Source of the DNA: Hofstenia miamia
Lineage: Eukaryota > Xenacoelomorpha > Acoela
Assembly (NCBI GenBank): GCA_004352715.1
Contig: SCFE01000013.1
Coordinates: 1,621,490 to 1,685,489 of the forward strand
DNA length: 64,000 nt
Direction of reading: 5' to 3'
A program made the position numbers and the translations under genes. Below are positions 1-11,548 of this stretch, piece by piece; the stretch's first letter is position 1; each line of letters starts with the position of its first letter. The notes below the pieces were generated by a model. That model saw only the letters and a program-made list of their open reading frames with translations, was not told the origin of the DNA and ran no database searches.

Positions 1-204
1 AGACCTGAAATGCATTTATCACCATGAGTTTTGTTTTATCATAATTGATAGACATCCCATATTCTTCACAGTATTCAACAACAACTTTCAATTTTTTTAA
101 CAACACCTGGTGTGAATAAGCAAGAAGAACCATATCATCCAAACAAACACTATTTAGGTGATGAAGCTTTACAGCATCTTTGCCAGTTGTTAATGGTTGG
201 GCAT
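1..204 (-). pseudogene. LINE reverse-transcriptase fragment (partial, runs off the window)
   Basis: Read on the minus strand, one frame stays open and gives the core of a non-LTR retrotransposon reverse transcriptase. The catalytic box reads CLDDMVLLA, where the family normally has YADD/FADD followed by hydrophobic residues; both aspartates are kept. Downstream comes a helix rich in V, E, Y and C (VVEYCEEYGMSINYDKTK), which matches the family pattern of a helix followed by N..KTK. An in-frame TAG lies just upstream near 200. The rest of the protein would lie before base 1. This is a truncated, probably dead LINE copy; the clade (CR1/R2-like or other) cannot be settled from 60 residues. Confidence 0.72.
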
Positions 205-839
205 CTGTCTAAAGCTGATCTCCAAATCAAGTAACAAACACTCTTCTGCATTCTCATTAAATGAGTTCCACCTCTCAGCTCAGTGAAGTAACTTATGTGT
301 ACCCTATCCTAGCTTGGTGATTACTCAATTCTCAACACAACTCAACTTAGTCTCAATTTGTAAAGTGTACTATATACTTGCAATCTTGATTGTCACTAGC
401 TGCTTAATTAATTATGTAATTAGCCAAAATATATTGGCTTTAATTAAAGAAGATAAGTAAATAGCAGCTTCCTAACCAAAATGTAATAATCAATACATAC
501 AAGGTCACATTATTAGTCAAATTATAGTCATTAATTGGGATCTAGTTTAACATAAATATAAAATTCTACATTTGGCTTACTAGCCTTATATCAAATTCAT
601 TATCATTTGTACTTTTAAGAAAGGATCAATAATTGGCTAAACAGAAATAAAACCCCTAATTGTAACCCTAGCTTAAGTGCAGGTTCATAGCTTGGAACAA
701 GGAACCTAGAATCATTCCCATTATGGGAACCTCACCACTACTGAGCACCAACCATTTAGCTGAACATCATAGTTAATAATCAAAACATAATCAAACTAAA
801 GATAACAATTCCTAAGAATTTCCTTCAACAACTGTTACA
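205..839. other. AT-rich spacer between LINE and Gypsy element
   Basis: No coding frame is visible. It should contain the 5' end of the Gypsy element that follows, but I see no match here to the 3' LTR at 8695 onward and no convincing primer-binding site, so the 5' LTR is missing, diverged or was deleted. Confidence 0.4.
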
Positions 840-1525
840 ATGAATTCTGCTTTATATATAGTTAATCCAAAAAAGTATATTTCAATTTCAAATTTTAAAT
901 GTTTGTCTGCCAAGATGGCTAAAAATAATGGAAGCAAATACCAAACATATTACAATGACAAGAGCTTCAAGAATCAATATAGAATGATCCTGAATGGAAT
1001 GAAAATGACTAAACATGATGACTTGAGAAACTACATGTCACAGGTAGAAATGATGATCAAACTAAACTTGAGAAAACAAACCTCCCCACATTTGTATGGG
1101 ACATCCTGAACCATTGAAACACCAATTTGAAAATATATGTGATGCAGAAGACTCACTAGATCAAATGTTTAGGGAAGGACTGGCAATACAAATAACTATG
1201 GAAAACAATGCCAGGATAAATGAAAGAGTAATAACAAGCAAAACACCAAAAACAACCAACACACCTCAAATGTTTGGAAACAAACCCAACCTACAAAAAT
1301 GTGAAACAAGGACAAAATAATAAGAGTAAGATTAAAGATGGAACAATGAAGAAAATCAGAAGAAGAGATCTAAAATGTCACAACTGTGGAAATAAAGGAC
1401 ACTTCAGAAAAGACTGTAGAAAACAAATTAACATAATTGAGAGTGACAAAATCAACTTTGAAGAAGACTTAACTGAAAACAAAGAAAACCTCACCAAGGA
1501 GGAAAAATATGAACAAAAAATATAA
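840..1525 (+). pseudogene. Gypsy element 1: gag remnant with CCHC zinc knuckle
   Basis: Three overlapping frames (840-1109, 1096-1320, 1274-1525) together give a degraded gag. The third frame carries a clean retroviral-type zinc knuckle, CHNCGNKGHFRKDC, at about 1377-1418, of the C-x2-C-x4-H-x4-C type that binds the RNA genome during particle assembly. It is preceded by a basic stretch (KKIRRRDLK). The frames are joined by frameshifts, so no full-length protein can be made. The coding strand is strikingly A-rich. It is followed directly by protease and RT remnants in the usual Gypsy order. Confidence 0.8.
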
Positions 1526-1563
1526 GATTTAGACTACTAAGAGCACCCTCTGATGAAAACCAT

Positions 1564-2223
1564 TTGCCTGTTCTAATCATATCCAATTTACTAAAAACAA
1601 ATACAATTACAGTTGTAGTTAATATTGGTATAATGGTCAAAGCAACCATAGATATAAGAGCAGTAATTTCTGTACTAACAGACAAATTCATGACAAAAAT
1701 TGGATTTACTAGAAAACAACTAGAAGATCAAAAACACCAACTAATTAATGCCTTCAGCAACTATATTGAAACTAAAGAAACACTTGAAGACATACCAATC
1801 AGAATTGCAAATATGACATTCCAATAAATGTTCATTGTGATAGACAGTGAAAGGAACCCCCTGCCATTTGAAATGATTTTTTGGAAATGATTTCCTTACA
1901 AAAAACAGGTGTATCATTGACTATACAACAAAAACAATAGAAGTACAAGAAGAGATAATCATAGTGAAAGATGAAGAATGTAACAACAAACTGATATGAT
2001 TCAAACTAAGCAAAGGCATCAAACATCAGCCTAACAAATGGAAAATGTATGATATCAAAACCAAAGAAAAAATCACGACCAACTATCACTACCATCAAGT
2101 TTGTGTACTAATCAAACAAAGCAAAGGTATGATTCATATATTGAATGCAACAAATAAGATGGTGAACATAAAATGAGTAATTTACAGAAAAAGAGTAAGA
2201 TTCAAGAAACAATTTAGCAAAAA
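1564..2223 (+). pseudogene. Gypsy element 1: aspartic protease remnant
   Basis: The frame at 1564-1827 has the layout of a retropepsin: a beta hairpin, then KATIDIRAVISVL where the family has a D-T/S-G-A active site, so two of the three active-site residues are changed. After a frame change near 1880 the text continues with the later protease strand (DFLTKNRCIIDY) and a lysine-rich linker to RT. In-frame TGA codons interrupt this linker at 1997 and 2174, where the surrounding sequence suggests tryptophan. It would have processed Gag-Pol; in this state it cannot. Confidence 0.6.
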
Positions 2224-3105
2224 ATGATTAACATAATTGACCAACAAGATAATGAAAACTACAAGATCCCAGAGATAAACAATGGCAAATACCAGCACCT
2301 AAGCAAATTTGAAAAGCAACAACTAGCAAACATGTTAAGAAAACATGAGAAAATCTTCAACTTTGGAGAAATTAGCATAGGGAAAGCTGTAGGAGAAACT
2401 CACAAAATTGTTACAACTACAAAAGAGCCAATATGACTACCATGCAGGAAAGTACCAGAACAATTAAAAGAAAACTATAACCAAATTTTGAATGAATTGA
2501 TAAATAACAAGATTATAAGACCAAACAAAAGCCCTATGCTGCACCAACAGTGTTTGTGAAACAAGGTAAGAAATAAAGCTATGCATCAATTATCACAAAC
2601 TAAATAAGATCACAAAAAAGGATGCATACCCATTCCTGAGAATAGATGATATAATTTATGAAGCCAGCAAACATAAATACTATACATGCATAGACCTCTG
2701 CAAGGCTTACTGAAAGGTAATGATGCATTTATAACACCATACAGCCTATTCAACTGGATGTACATGGCATTCAAACTAGGTAATGCATCCACAACTTTCC
2801 AGTGGTAAGCCACCAAAGCTTTGAAACAATAAGCAAAATATAGAAGATAGAGTATGTGTGTACATCAATGACATACTAATAGCAAGTGATATAGTACAGG
2901 AGCATATTCAAAATTAGACAGAATGTTAACTATTCTATACAACACAGGACTAAGAGTGAACAGCAAAAAATGTGAAATCCTCAAAACACAAGTTGGGTTT
3001 TTGGGAAGACAAATACAACAGAGAAAAATCAAAATGAAAAACAATGTTAAAGAGATGGTATGAAACATTCAAAGTCCAAAAACCAAGAAAGATCTTCATA
3101 GAATA
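2224..3105 (+). pseudogene. Gypsy element 1: reverse transcriptase core remnant
   Basis: Fragments in several frames follow the RT plan in order: a block ending near the palm (INYHKLNKIT, where the family has a D and an R at the changed sites), the first catalytic block CIDLCKAY followed by a TGA (2711) where W is usual, and the YxDD box as YINDILIAS at about 2861-2887. The box therefore has one of its two catalytic aspartates changed to N. The thumb region follows (GFLGRQIQQRK). Several frameshifts and stops lie between 2436 and 3060. This is a dead copy. Its order after protease and before RNase H is typical of Ty3/Gypsy. Confidence 0.8.
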
Positions 3106-3660
3106 ATGGCCTTCATAAACTACTATGGATTCTTTATACCAAACATAGCACAGAAGACTAACAAGATAAAAGCACTAATGAAAAAATTTGCAATATTTGA
3201 ATGGACATGGAAAGAGCAAGAACAATTAGATAATGTAAAAAATAAACTGGCAAAATTAACATCTCTAAGCACACCTGACTACAATAAAGAATTTGTATTA
3301 GACTGTGATGTTAGCAATGTTGCCATAGGCACGTGTTTAGGCCAGATTAAAGATTGCAAAGAGGTACCTATACAATTCTTTAGCAGAAAACTCAAACAAA
3401 GCAAAGAGAACTATGGATAAACTAAACTTGAAATGCTCACACTAGTAGAGAGCATAAAGAAGTTTTAATATTTCTTAATAGGTCAAACCTTTCATGTGAG
3501 AACTGACAACAGTGGCCTTACATGGTTAAAAAATTTTTCAGATGATAAGTCCTCAATAGTCTCAAAGGGATAGAGTACTTAAAGAAATTCAAATTTACAA
3601 TAAAACACAAAAATGCTGACTTTTGGACAGCACTACCCAAATACCAGCAAGACACAGAAA
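3106..3660 (+). pseudogene. Gypsy element 1: RT connection and RNase H remnant
   Basis: The open frame at 3106-3420 begins with the connection motif (FINYYGFFIPNIAQKTNKI) seen between RT and RNase H in Gypsy elements. It continues with a tryptophan-rich helix (FEWTWKEQEQLDNVK) and the RNase H start (LDCDVSNVAIGTCL). It runs through the FSRKLKQSKENYG block to a TAA at 3418. The same frame goes on past this stop through VRTDNSGLTWL. Near 3570 a frame change gives the end of the domain (YLKKFKFTIKHKNAD). The nuclease aspartates are partly kept. It would remove RNA from the RNA:DNA hybrid during reverse transcription. Confidence 0.8.
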
Positions 3661-4833
3661 AATTAAATGGAGAAAAGAAAACATTTGAATTCTTACCACA
3701 CAATGAATATGAAAAGCTACCTGAAATAAATGCTGACAAGAAAGGGAAACAAATAATGCCAATAGTCATAAAAGAAGAGATAACAGAAGCAGAGATCATC
3801 AATAAACAGAAAACAGACGCAATTTTGGCAGAGATAATCACTAAAATACAAGATGATAAAAAAAATTGGGAAGAATCACTAAATGCTACTTCCAAAGATA
3901 TAAATGGAAAGTAAACAATAACAGATTGCTATATGTTGAAGGAAAATCACTGAGGGTAGTGATACCTCAAAATTATAAATGAGAACTCATGAGAAAAATA
4001 CATGAAAACCAACATATCTGAATCATACAAATTGAAATGACATTCAATGCAATGTTCATAATGATATCAGTCAGGAAAACAGTAGAAGACATCATTAATA
4101 AATGCACAACTGGTCTACTCAAAAAAATCATTTTTTGAAACAAATGGCACTGTTAGACAAAATAATAGCCACATCACATAACCAAATAGTACAAGTAGAC
4201 CTGGAGAAATTGTCACAGGATGATGAGGGCTACCAATATTTTAGTCATAGTGGAAAATTTCACTAAGTACATTTGCATGATACCCCTAGAATCCACAACA
4301 GTGAAGACAGTCACAGACAAAATAATGAAAGAGTTTATCCTAAAGTTTGGTCTGATGGAAACAATCATATCTGATTGTGGAGTACAATTTGAAAGCAAGC
4401 TATTTGAAGAACTAATGAAACTAGTAGAGATACTAAATGAGAAAACAACTATATACCACCTACAAGTGAATAGAGCTGTAGAAATGTTTAACAGAACTAT
4501 GATCAAATTAATAAGAGTAATGACATCCAGAATCAGCATAAGAGATTGGAGAGAAATACTAGAAATTGTAGAGAATTTTTACAATACACCAGTACTCTAC
4601 ACCACAGGCATAACACCATACAAAGCAATGTACAGCAGAGAAGCCACAACACCAGTCTCAATGCAATACAAACCAGACTCTGAAAAGCCAGACAACAAAT
4701 GCATATAGAAACCCAAAGATCAGATAACCAGTATTCATGAAGCAATGTGTCATAACATTAAACAATCAGCCATCAGACAAGGTAGGAACTTCAATAAGAA
4801 AATAAGAAGATATATGGCAAGCCACACAAGAAA
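3661..4833 (+). pseudogene. Gypsy element 1: integrase remnant
   Basis: An open frame to about 3910 forms a lysine- and glutamate-rich linker. From about 3960 a weak HHCC-like zinc-binding part can be followed. The core is at 4220-4708: LVIVENFTKYICMIP (family D replaced by E), then GLMETIISDCGVQFES with the second catalytic D, then AVEMFNRTMIKLIR with the catalytic E. A block for the helix FYNTPVLYTTGITPYKAM and a linker follow. Stops and one or more frame changes break it up. Integrase inserts the cDNA into the host chromosome; this copy has lost the first acidic residue. Confidence 0.82.
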
Positions 4834-5058
4834 GTGGATAAGGTTTATGCATACACACTAATGAGAACACAAGATGTAAACCAAGTGAAAAAACTAAAAA
4901 CACAGTGGGCAGGGCCATACACTATACAACAAACACTACCCAACAATAACTATAAACTAAATGACAGAAGGATATTACACTTCCTAAACTTAAAGAGAGC
5001 AATGATAGACATAGAACAAATTGCATTAGATAAAAATGCTGAATTTAAAATTTTATGA
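4834..5058 (+). pseudogene. Gypsy element 1: C-terminal tail of Pol (SH3-like integrase end)
   Basis: An unbroken 74-residue frame reads VYAYTLMRTQDVNQVKKL, then WAGPYTI, then a leucine-containing strand and ILHFLNLKRA. This is the small barrel that ends Gypsy integrases (W.GPY...L..N.Y.L). A close relative is found at 11199-11423, which fixes the family and the end of Pol. The stop is TGA. Confidence 0.8.
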
Positions 5059-8000
5059 GAAAATGAAGTCATGTATACAATGATGAACAAACTCAATAGT
5101 GTCTGTGAGGAGAAATTAGATGACAAATACACTGCCAACAGCAACACTGGTAAAACAGAAAAAAGAATTATGTGCCAGAGGGCAGCTAAAACTAAATCTA
5201 AATAGGACTCTGAAATATGGAATATTAATCTATTAACTGAATTTAGGAACAATGATAAAATGTACAAACCAAAACAAGAATCAATCAGATCTCAAATGTA
5301 AGAGAGTGAGAAGGAGGACTCCACACATATGATGCCAATTGAAGAACAGGCAAATGGAGTCACAAACCACCAGAAATCTTGGAAGCCACATTCTGAGAAG
5401 AATACCCTCACCCAAATGCCAATTAAAGGGCAAGTGAATAAATGGGGCAGCTCACTATCAACTAAATATCAACTAAAGGGCATGCAGTCTGGTGCTGTTG
5501 AAAACTCTCAAAAACAACTCCAGAGTATACTCTCAGTGGAACAACACTCTCAGCACTGCACCATTGAATCTCAATGCCAACTAAAGAGCAAAGAGTACAT
5601 AGCTACAACTCATGTTCCTCCTCAACAACTAAAGGTCAAAGGTAGTAAGGTCTGTGATCAACTAAAGGATCCAGATATCAAAGAAATTGATATATCAGAA
5701 CAACCCTCTACAAGCTTGCTCCCCTCTACAGCCATTCTCATTTAGGCAGCTCTCAACCACATCCCTACTTCATAGCAAACAGGCAGACGAGATACAACAT
5801 GCACAACAACTTGTCTCCCAAAACAAAATGCTTTATAAGGAAACATACCATGGGAAAGGAAAGCAATGGATAACAATAGCAATAGTGATTGATAAAACAA
5901 ACAGACCCATATGCAATACAATCATCTTGTACAAACAAAACATGAATAAGAAACTCAACCATCCATACTTTCAAGGTACTGTACACATCACATTCAATGA
6001 CTAGTTCATGTTATTAGACACAGAGAAACTGATAAACTACAGAGAAAAAATCATTGAAGAATGTGAGCAGGTGAATCTTGATTGGAAAACTTACTAATCA
6101 TATATTTCATCAAAGACAATGAGCTGCAGTCAAAAACTCTACAAAAATCAATAGAGGAATCACTAAGACTAGCAAAATCCCAAACATTACAGATGATAAT
6201 CATAGTGAGAGTGAATGCTACAATACAAATACCAGAATTCTTAAAGCAATTCACAGAGAAATTGGAGAACATTTTTGTGATGGAAACTGTTGACAAGACA
6301 AACCTATCTGAACTCATTTCAACAGATCTCAAACTCAATCTGATAACACCAGCAGAAAGAATCATGGTCAAGCCAAAAATAGCAATTGATCTCTACTATC
6401 AGACAAAGACCATGGAAATAACACAAACAGGAGGTGACATGGAAGAAGTAGGCAACATATAACTTAAATGTGGCATGAACCAAATGCCAGAACATCTAAA
6501 ACAAATATCAGACATATGGAATGAGATCAAAGGAGGCCAACCAAAGGAGACAGATGGACAAAAATAGATATTGAATCACCAATTAAATGTACAATTAAAT
6601 GCTACACTAAATAATGAGAGCTTATGAGATGGGGTCAAACAGCAACTTCAAACACATGATATTTAAGGAAATCAATGCTCCAGAAATATGAGTTCAAGCA
6701 TCAATTTGGATACTAGCAATCACGTTAATAGACAACAAAAAACTGGAACTCCCAATGTCAATGAAAGAAAGATGAACAGCAGTGAAAAACAGAAAATATG
6801 AATTTGAGCTATCACCAATCACAAGCAATGTCAAAAACTGGATACTACAAGCAGTAAGCATGAAAAAACTATTGCCTACAAAGAAACTGCTACAACTTTA
6901 CCAGATTGCTAACCAGAGAACAGACATTGGGAAGACAGAGCATAATTGAATTGGCAAACAACATTGGAATCTGTCCAACAGAAATAGACATATTGAGCAA
7001 TGCAACAAAAAATACATGTGGGGAGCAACATCCAATTGTAAACTAAGAGCACTCAAGAAACAACCTTGGTTAACTACAAGGAGGAATTTAATTAGAAGAG
7101 AAGAAGCCAAAACTGTGGAAACTGACAAGAAAATCCAAAGATCAGGTGCAAACAAGATAATCAATGAAATGTGAAAATACATGATGGACTACCCAAAGTG
7201 TGCATACACAAAGATGATGAAAACATCAGAAGTAATGTGAAAAGAAGGACAAACATGCCCCATATGGATAATAGAGATGCTCAGTAAGTCTCAAGAAGAG
7301 AGGGGCAAGGAGAACCAATTACTACAATCACCTGAGATCACTGTAACACTCAAAACAGAAATTGAAATAGACAAGATAAGGCTTGAGAAATGGAGAGAAT
7401 ACAGTCCAATCAAAATATCATGGGTTGACACAGATGATGAGAGACTGCTAGTAGAGATAACAGTCAAGCAAGAAAGGTAAAATAACATAGTCCAACAAAT
7501 ATACAGTGAAGTATCAAAAAAGAAACAAAGTTGCTGATCAAATTGCTATTTACCTGAGGCATTCACAAAAATCGAGATTACACAGATACTACAACCACAC
7601 AGCCAACTAGGAGTTGATATTGAGTGCATCACCTCAAAAATAATGATAGCAGGAAAAACTGCACAGAAACTCATGAAGAGCAGACTAACTAACTCATTCT
7701 GGAAAGACATAAAGACGTCAAAAAACAATTACCAAGCAACATTTGGATTACCAACAACTACTAAAATGGAAGGCACCTATGGAAACATTGAGGAAACACA
7801 CTAACAACATTGCTTCAATGTATACCACCTCCAATGATTTTGATACCTATTCTCCTACCAATATGGAGAACAAGAGAGTCGCAAAGGCATTTTGGCAGGA
7901 GGAAAACACCTATGTCAACACTAAAGAAAAAGCATTGGAAAAAATATGTGATGAGAGATATCAAAAATCAAAACTCACACTTCTGAAAAATGATAACAAA

Positions 8001-8684
8001 GAATGTATATACATTGAGAGCAAAGTAACAACTTATGACTTATACAAAGGGGGTTGGCCAATTTGAAAACATATTGATAAACTAAGAGCCGAGATTGAAA
8101 AAATACCAATTAAAATTGGGATACTCTTTTCTGGTATCAATGATATAGTATGGGGAGAATTATGGAGCAACACATACAAGTACTACAATTTCACAAGAAA
8201 ATTAGAGGTAATCACAATGATTTGATTGGGAAAACAACATCAAGAAGAGATAGCATGAGAGGAAGTAAGAGAAAACATTAATGCATTCTATAATGAATCA
8301 TTGATATTAAAATCTCTGTGATCTACATATGAATTCTTCTTCCCAGACACAATAATACACCACATTCAAGCACACACAAGTTGTATCAACGCGATCATGA
8401 CACTCATAGTAGCCATCAAAGGCCTCCAATTATATAAAATGTTTATGATGAATTTAAAACTAAACAAACTAAGAAGTATGTGCACCATCTCCAATACACT
8501 AAAAGACCCCAAATTTATCAGACACAAGCAAATGGCACAATAGGGAAAGAATTTGTGATAAAGCTTACTAAACTGGAGGAGGATCAAAATGTCCACTGGG
8601 ACATGCCTCAGGCAATATCACTTGTCAAATAAGCAAACAAAATTATCCATGGAGAGAGAGTCATCATTCTTAATTAGCTATGCT
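5059..8684 (+). pseudogene. Unidentified long coding remnant in the envelope position of Gypsy element 1
   Basis: Between the end of Pol and the polypurine tract lie about 3.6 kb that are coding-like nearly throughout. Open pieces are 5329-5745, 5687-6004, 6082-6462, about 6690-7480, 7556-7803, 7743-8066 and, with stops, on to about 8640. The first piece is rich in Q, S, K and P and has a loose repeat in which a core like CAACTAAAGG recurs (5461-5670). Later pieces hold many charged helices. I see no clear signal peptide, furin site or fusion peptide; a hydrophobic stretch near 8390-8450 could be a membrane segment. Position alone suggests an envelope or accessory gene, but 3.6 kb is long for an envelope. 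I do not recognise the protein. Most breaks are TGA, TAG or frameshifts. Confidence 0.5.
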
Positions 8685-8694
8685 GGTGGGGGAA
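8685..8694 (+). promoter_or_regulatory. Polypurine tract of Gypsy element 1
   Basis: GGTGGGGGAA lies directly before TGTGACATAATC, the start of the LTR. A G-rich purine run at this place primes plus-strand DNA synthesis in LTR elements. It is one of the few G runs in this very A-rich stretch. Confidence 0.7.
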
Positions 8695-10085
8695 TGTGAC
8701 ATAATCGTGTGGTACAAAAGTATAACAAAGAAAGTAACTAAGAACTATCAGTAATTTATTTAAATATATTTTTGTACACAACACAATTATTATCCTTTCA
8801 ATTTGTATAAAAACTATTCTGCTATTTGATATTATGTTTATCAGCAGAATGGTTTGGCAAAATCGAAAAGGACCAAATTGCTTAAGCTAATTAGATGATG
8901 TTGCGTAATCATTAGCAGACAAACGAATTAGTGTAACATAATCCAATCATGTGGTCAAGTTGAGAGAAATAGAGGAAAGAACTAAGACTAAATTTTGAAA
9001 TAAATATTTATTGTACACACATGATTATGATTAGTTAATTCATTTGTAAAATTATAATGCAGTATTTTTCATATTAATTAATTTGGCAGTATATTTGACA
9101 AATGGTGAAAGGCCGAAGTCGCAAATGCTAATTAATGCTGACGTGCATAATCGGCAGACGAAGGAAAATCAGAGAATCGAAAATTGTCAACAACTTAGAT
9201 TAACAGGTACTAGCCAAATATTTGAATGTTTATTATTTTCAAGTATAAAAGTAGTGCAATTTATTATTTTGGTGATGACATAAATTCATTGGATTTACTT
9301 TGCTTTCTTTGTCAGGTTATTTTATTAATTGTCATGGAAAGCTAAATGTTTGAGCACTAGGGTATTCGATACAGTGGTCCACGACTTCATTTAACGGGAG
9401 CTTTGCAACGGCTTTGCACTAACATTAATTTGTTCGCCATTCAAACAGCTGTGCGGCTGGTAGCCAGTGCTTACCCAATGTGCTCTTAAGTTAGGTATAA
9501 GGATAGGGGTTTTTATTTGCTTTAGCTTTCCTATCATTCGTTGTTCGTATTATTACATTATGGTCTTTCCATTAACCCTCGAAGGAAATTACATAACTTG
9601 TTTGTATTATCTTGTATCGATTTCGTTATATGTGATTATCAGCAGACCAAACTACCAATTTCCCCTTTTAGGTATGGCCGCATTGGTTGTTCACATGTAC
9701 ATTAGGTTAGCATATATCTATTTATATGTAGGGATATTACATGTAAGGAAGTATAACAAACTAATGCATCCCGGTTGCGAATTCAATTTATATTACAACT
9801 TCATTGATAACAAGAACAATCAATGCACTAAATTAATAAGTTATCGCACACTGTCACTATCATATTTTTGCACATTATTTCACCGCACTGAGACACTGGC
9901 GTTGCAGTTGGTGTTTCTCTCGATGTTCAAGTGTCAGCTGGAATTAATTGTTATATTGTAATTCTTTGATTCCTCTTTGTGCTTTGCTTCAGGTCGGGTG
10001 TTTGACCCTGTACTTTGTACCATCTATCTCTTGTCTTGCACCTAAAGTACAGTTGTTAGTTTTCTTACTAATACTAGTTGAACAG
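8695..10085 (+). repeat. 3' LTR of Gypsy element 1, with a repeated 5' part
   Basis: It begins with TGTGACATAATC right after the polypurine tract. At 8932 the start is repeated (TGTAACATAATCC), and the next 240 bases align with 8695-8931: both carry GTGG, AACTAAGA, ATTTATT..TGTACACA, AATTTGTA and CAGACAAACGAA/CAGACGAAGG in the same order. The LTR proper then runs through GGTACTAGCC, GGAAAGCTAAA, GCTTTCCTATCATT, AAGAACAATCAATGCACTAAAT and a distal TTTGACCCTGTA near 10000. The end is approximate, as no clean CA terminus or second flank is visible. The long frame at 9467-9961 lies inside the LTR and is not a gene. Confidence 0.7.
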
Positions 10086-10596
10086 ATATTATTTTAATTA
10101 ATACGCAACACAAAGTTAGAATGAAAGAAGAGAGATGGAAATTTGGAATCTGTAACATACTGTACTAGCCAAGAAGGGGAAAGTGTTATAGCAGCTCCTA
10201 AATTAAGTTAAACTTTAGTATCTGGAAGGTTGTCAAGATTCTAATTAGCAAAGAGTAAACAAATTTGAACTATGAACAGGTACATGCTGATTGTTTAATT
10301 GTTTATGCAATATGATTACAAATAGCTTACAATGCGATTATTTGGTGATGAATTTACTTCATTTGATTTCTTATTTTGTATTATCAGGTTTGATTATACA
10401 TGGCAATGGAAAGCTAAACGTCTGAGCGCATGAGTAGTACCCAGTGGTCCCCAGTTTTCGACTAAAGCAACTCTTGGAGCCGACGCACATACAGCTATTC
10501 TCAATTTTGGTGTGTCTGGACTTTCTCCATTGTGTAACTCTTAGGCTATGGTGTGTAATAATAAGCTTTACTATACATATGAGGTGCCTACGAGCC

Positions 10597-10633
<37 letters not shown>

Positions 10634-11070
10634 CTTGTAATATATATATATATATGTATTACATGTTAATTGTAATTTTCATGTTTGACAGTTTTATTTG
10701 TGACCTTCAATTGCGACTGTTAAGTCTCCAATTTCTGCCGACCGTTTGATTGTGCACATGTATTCAGGGCGTAGTTGTATCTATTTATATGTAGGGCTAT
10801 TTATATGCAGGGTTAATAATAAAGCTAATGCAGAATGGTTTTGAACTTTTATTTATTGCAATCATCAGTAATGGCAAGAACAATCAATACACTAAATTGC
10901 TAGGGAGTTAAAACACACAATCACTCCCACAGTAACTGGTGATGCCTTACCACTCCATTCTCCTCTTGAGCTGCAGTGCTTAGCATTGGGTTCCGACCCT
11001 GATAAAATTTTACTGCTTTCAATCTAAGCAAGTTGTTAGTAATACCTTGCTAAGAATGGAAAGCTGGATT
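10086..11070 (+). repeat. Second, 5'-truncated LTR copy of the same Gypsy family
   Basis: Blocks shared with the first LTR come in the same order: GGTAC..G near 10280, TTTGGTGATGA, TTCATT.GATTT, GGAAAGCTAAACGTCTGAGC near 10410, CAGTGGTCC, TATTTATATG.AGGG (10780-10810), AAGAACAATCAATACACTAAAT near 10878 and TCCGACCCTGATA near 10993. The TGT start is not present. An (AT)n tract at 10601-10655 has grown inside it. Confidence 0.6.
10601..10655. repeat. (AT)n microsatellite
   Basis: Two TA-dinucleotide runs, at 10601-10631 and 10640-10655, sit within the LTR copy. Confidence 0.9.
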
Positions 11071-11198
11071 AATTGGAATTGTAAAGTTGGTTAACAGAAT
11101 AAATAGTAGAAATGGTCATAGCTTTACCAAAATATGTCTATAAATCTCCTTGTACATATTCTAATTATAACAAGAAAATCTAATGTGATTAAGTAGGG

Positions 11199-11423
11199 GA
11201 TAGGGTATATGCATTCACACTGCTCAAAGTAACTGATGAAAACCAAGTCAGGAAATTAAAAACTATTTGGTCTGGACCTTATGCTATTGTTAAAACATTA
11301 CTTAGTAATAAGTATGTACTAAGTAACAACAGAATACTGCACTTTCAAAATATCAAGAGAGTGATAACTGATATCAAAGATGATAAGTTAGACAAAGAAG
11401 TGGAATTCAATCTAACATCGTAA
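11199..11423 (+). pseudogene. Second copy of the Pol C-terminal tail
   Basis: 74 codons are open without a break up to TAA. They match the tail at 4834-5058 along their whole length: GDRVYAFTLLKVTDENQV, then W.GPYAI, then NRILHFQNIKRV. It contains no internal stop and retains the tryptophan at the W.GPY site. It follows the truncated LTR at 10086-11070 and is cut off on both sides, so it is a fragment of another copy of this family. After the stop only about 30 bases still resemble the first element. Confidence 0.75.
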
Positions 11424-11548
11424 CAATAATGAAATTATATATGAAATGTAATATACATAAAAATGGTTGTCTTCAATTTTCAGTTTGAATTTAATATTTA
11501 TTTTGCTAGATAATAAAAATCACTTTATTAAATTTGCTACTTCCTCAT

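Noticed and set aside
6082-6462. A macro-domain-like helix in the envelope-position block
   Set aside because: Only a loose match of hydrophobic spacing; no glycine-rich loop of the fold is present.
840-8694. A variant genetic code with UGA as tryptophan
   Set aside because: TAG, TAA and frameshifts also break the element, TGG codons are present in it, and catalytic residues are lost; decay explains the stops better. The clean exons do not need a variant code.
9467-9961. 164-codon plus-strand ORF
   Set aside because: It lies wholly inside the LTR that is shared, with changes, by the copies at 10086 and 13992; the frame is not kept in those copies.
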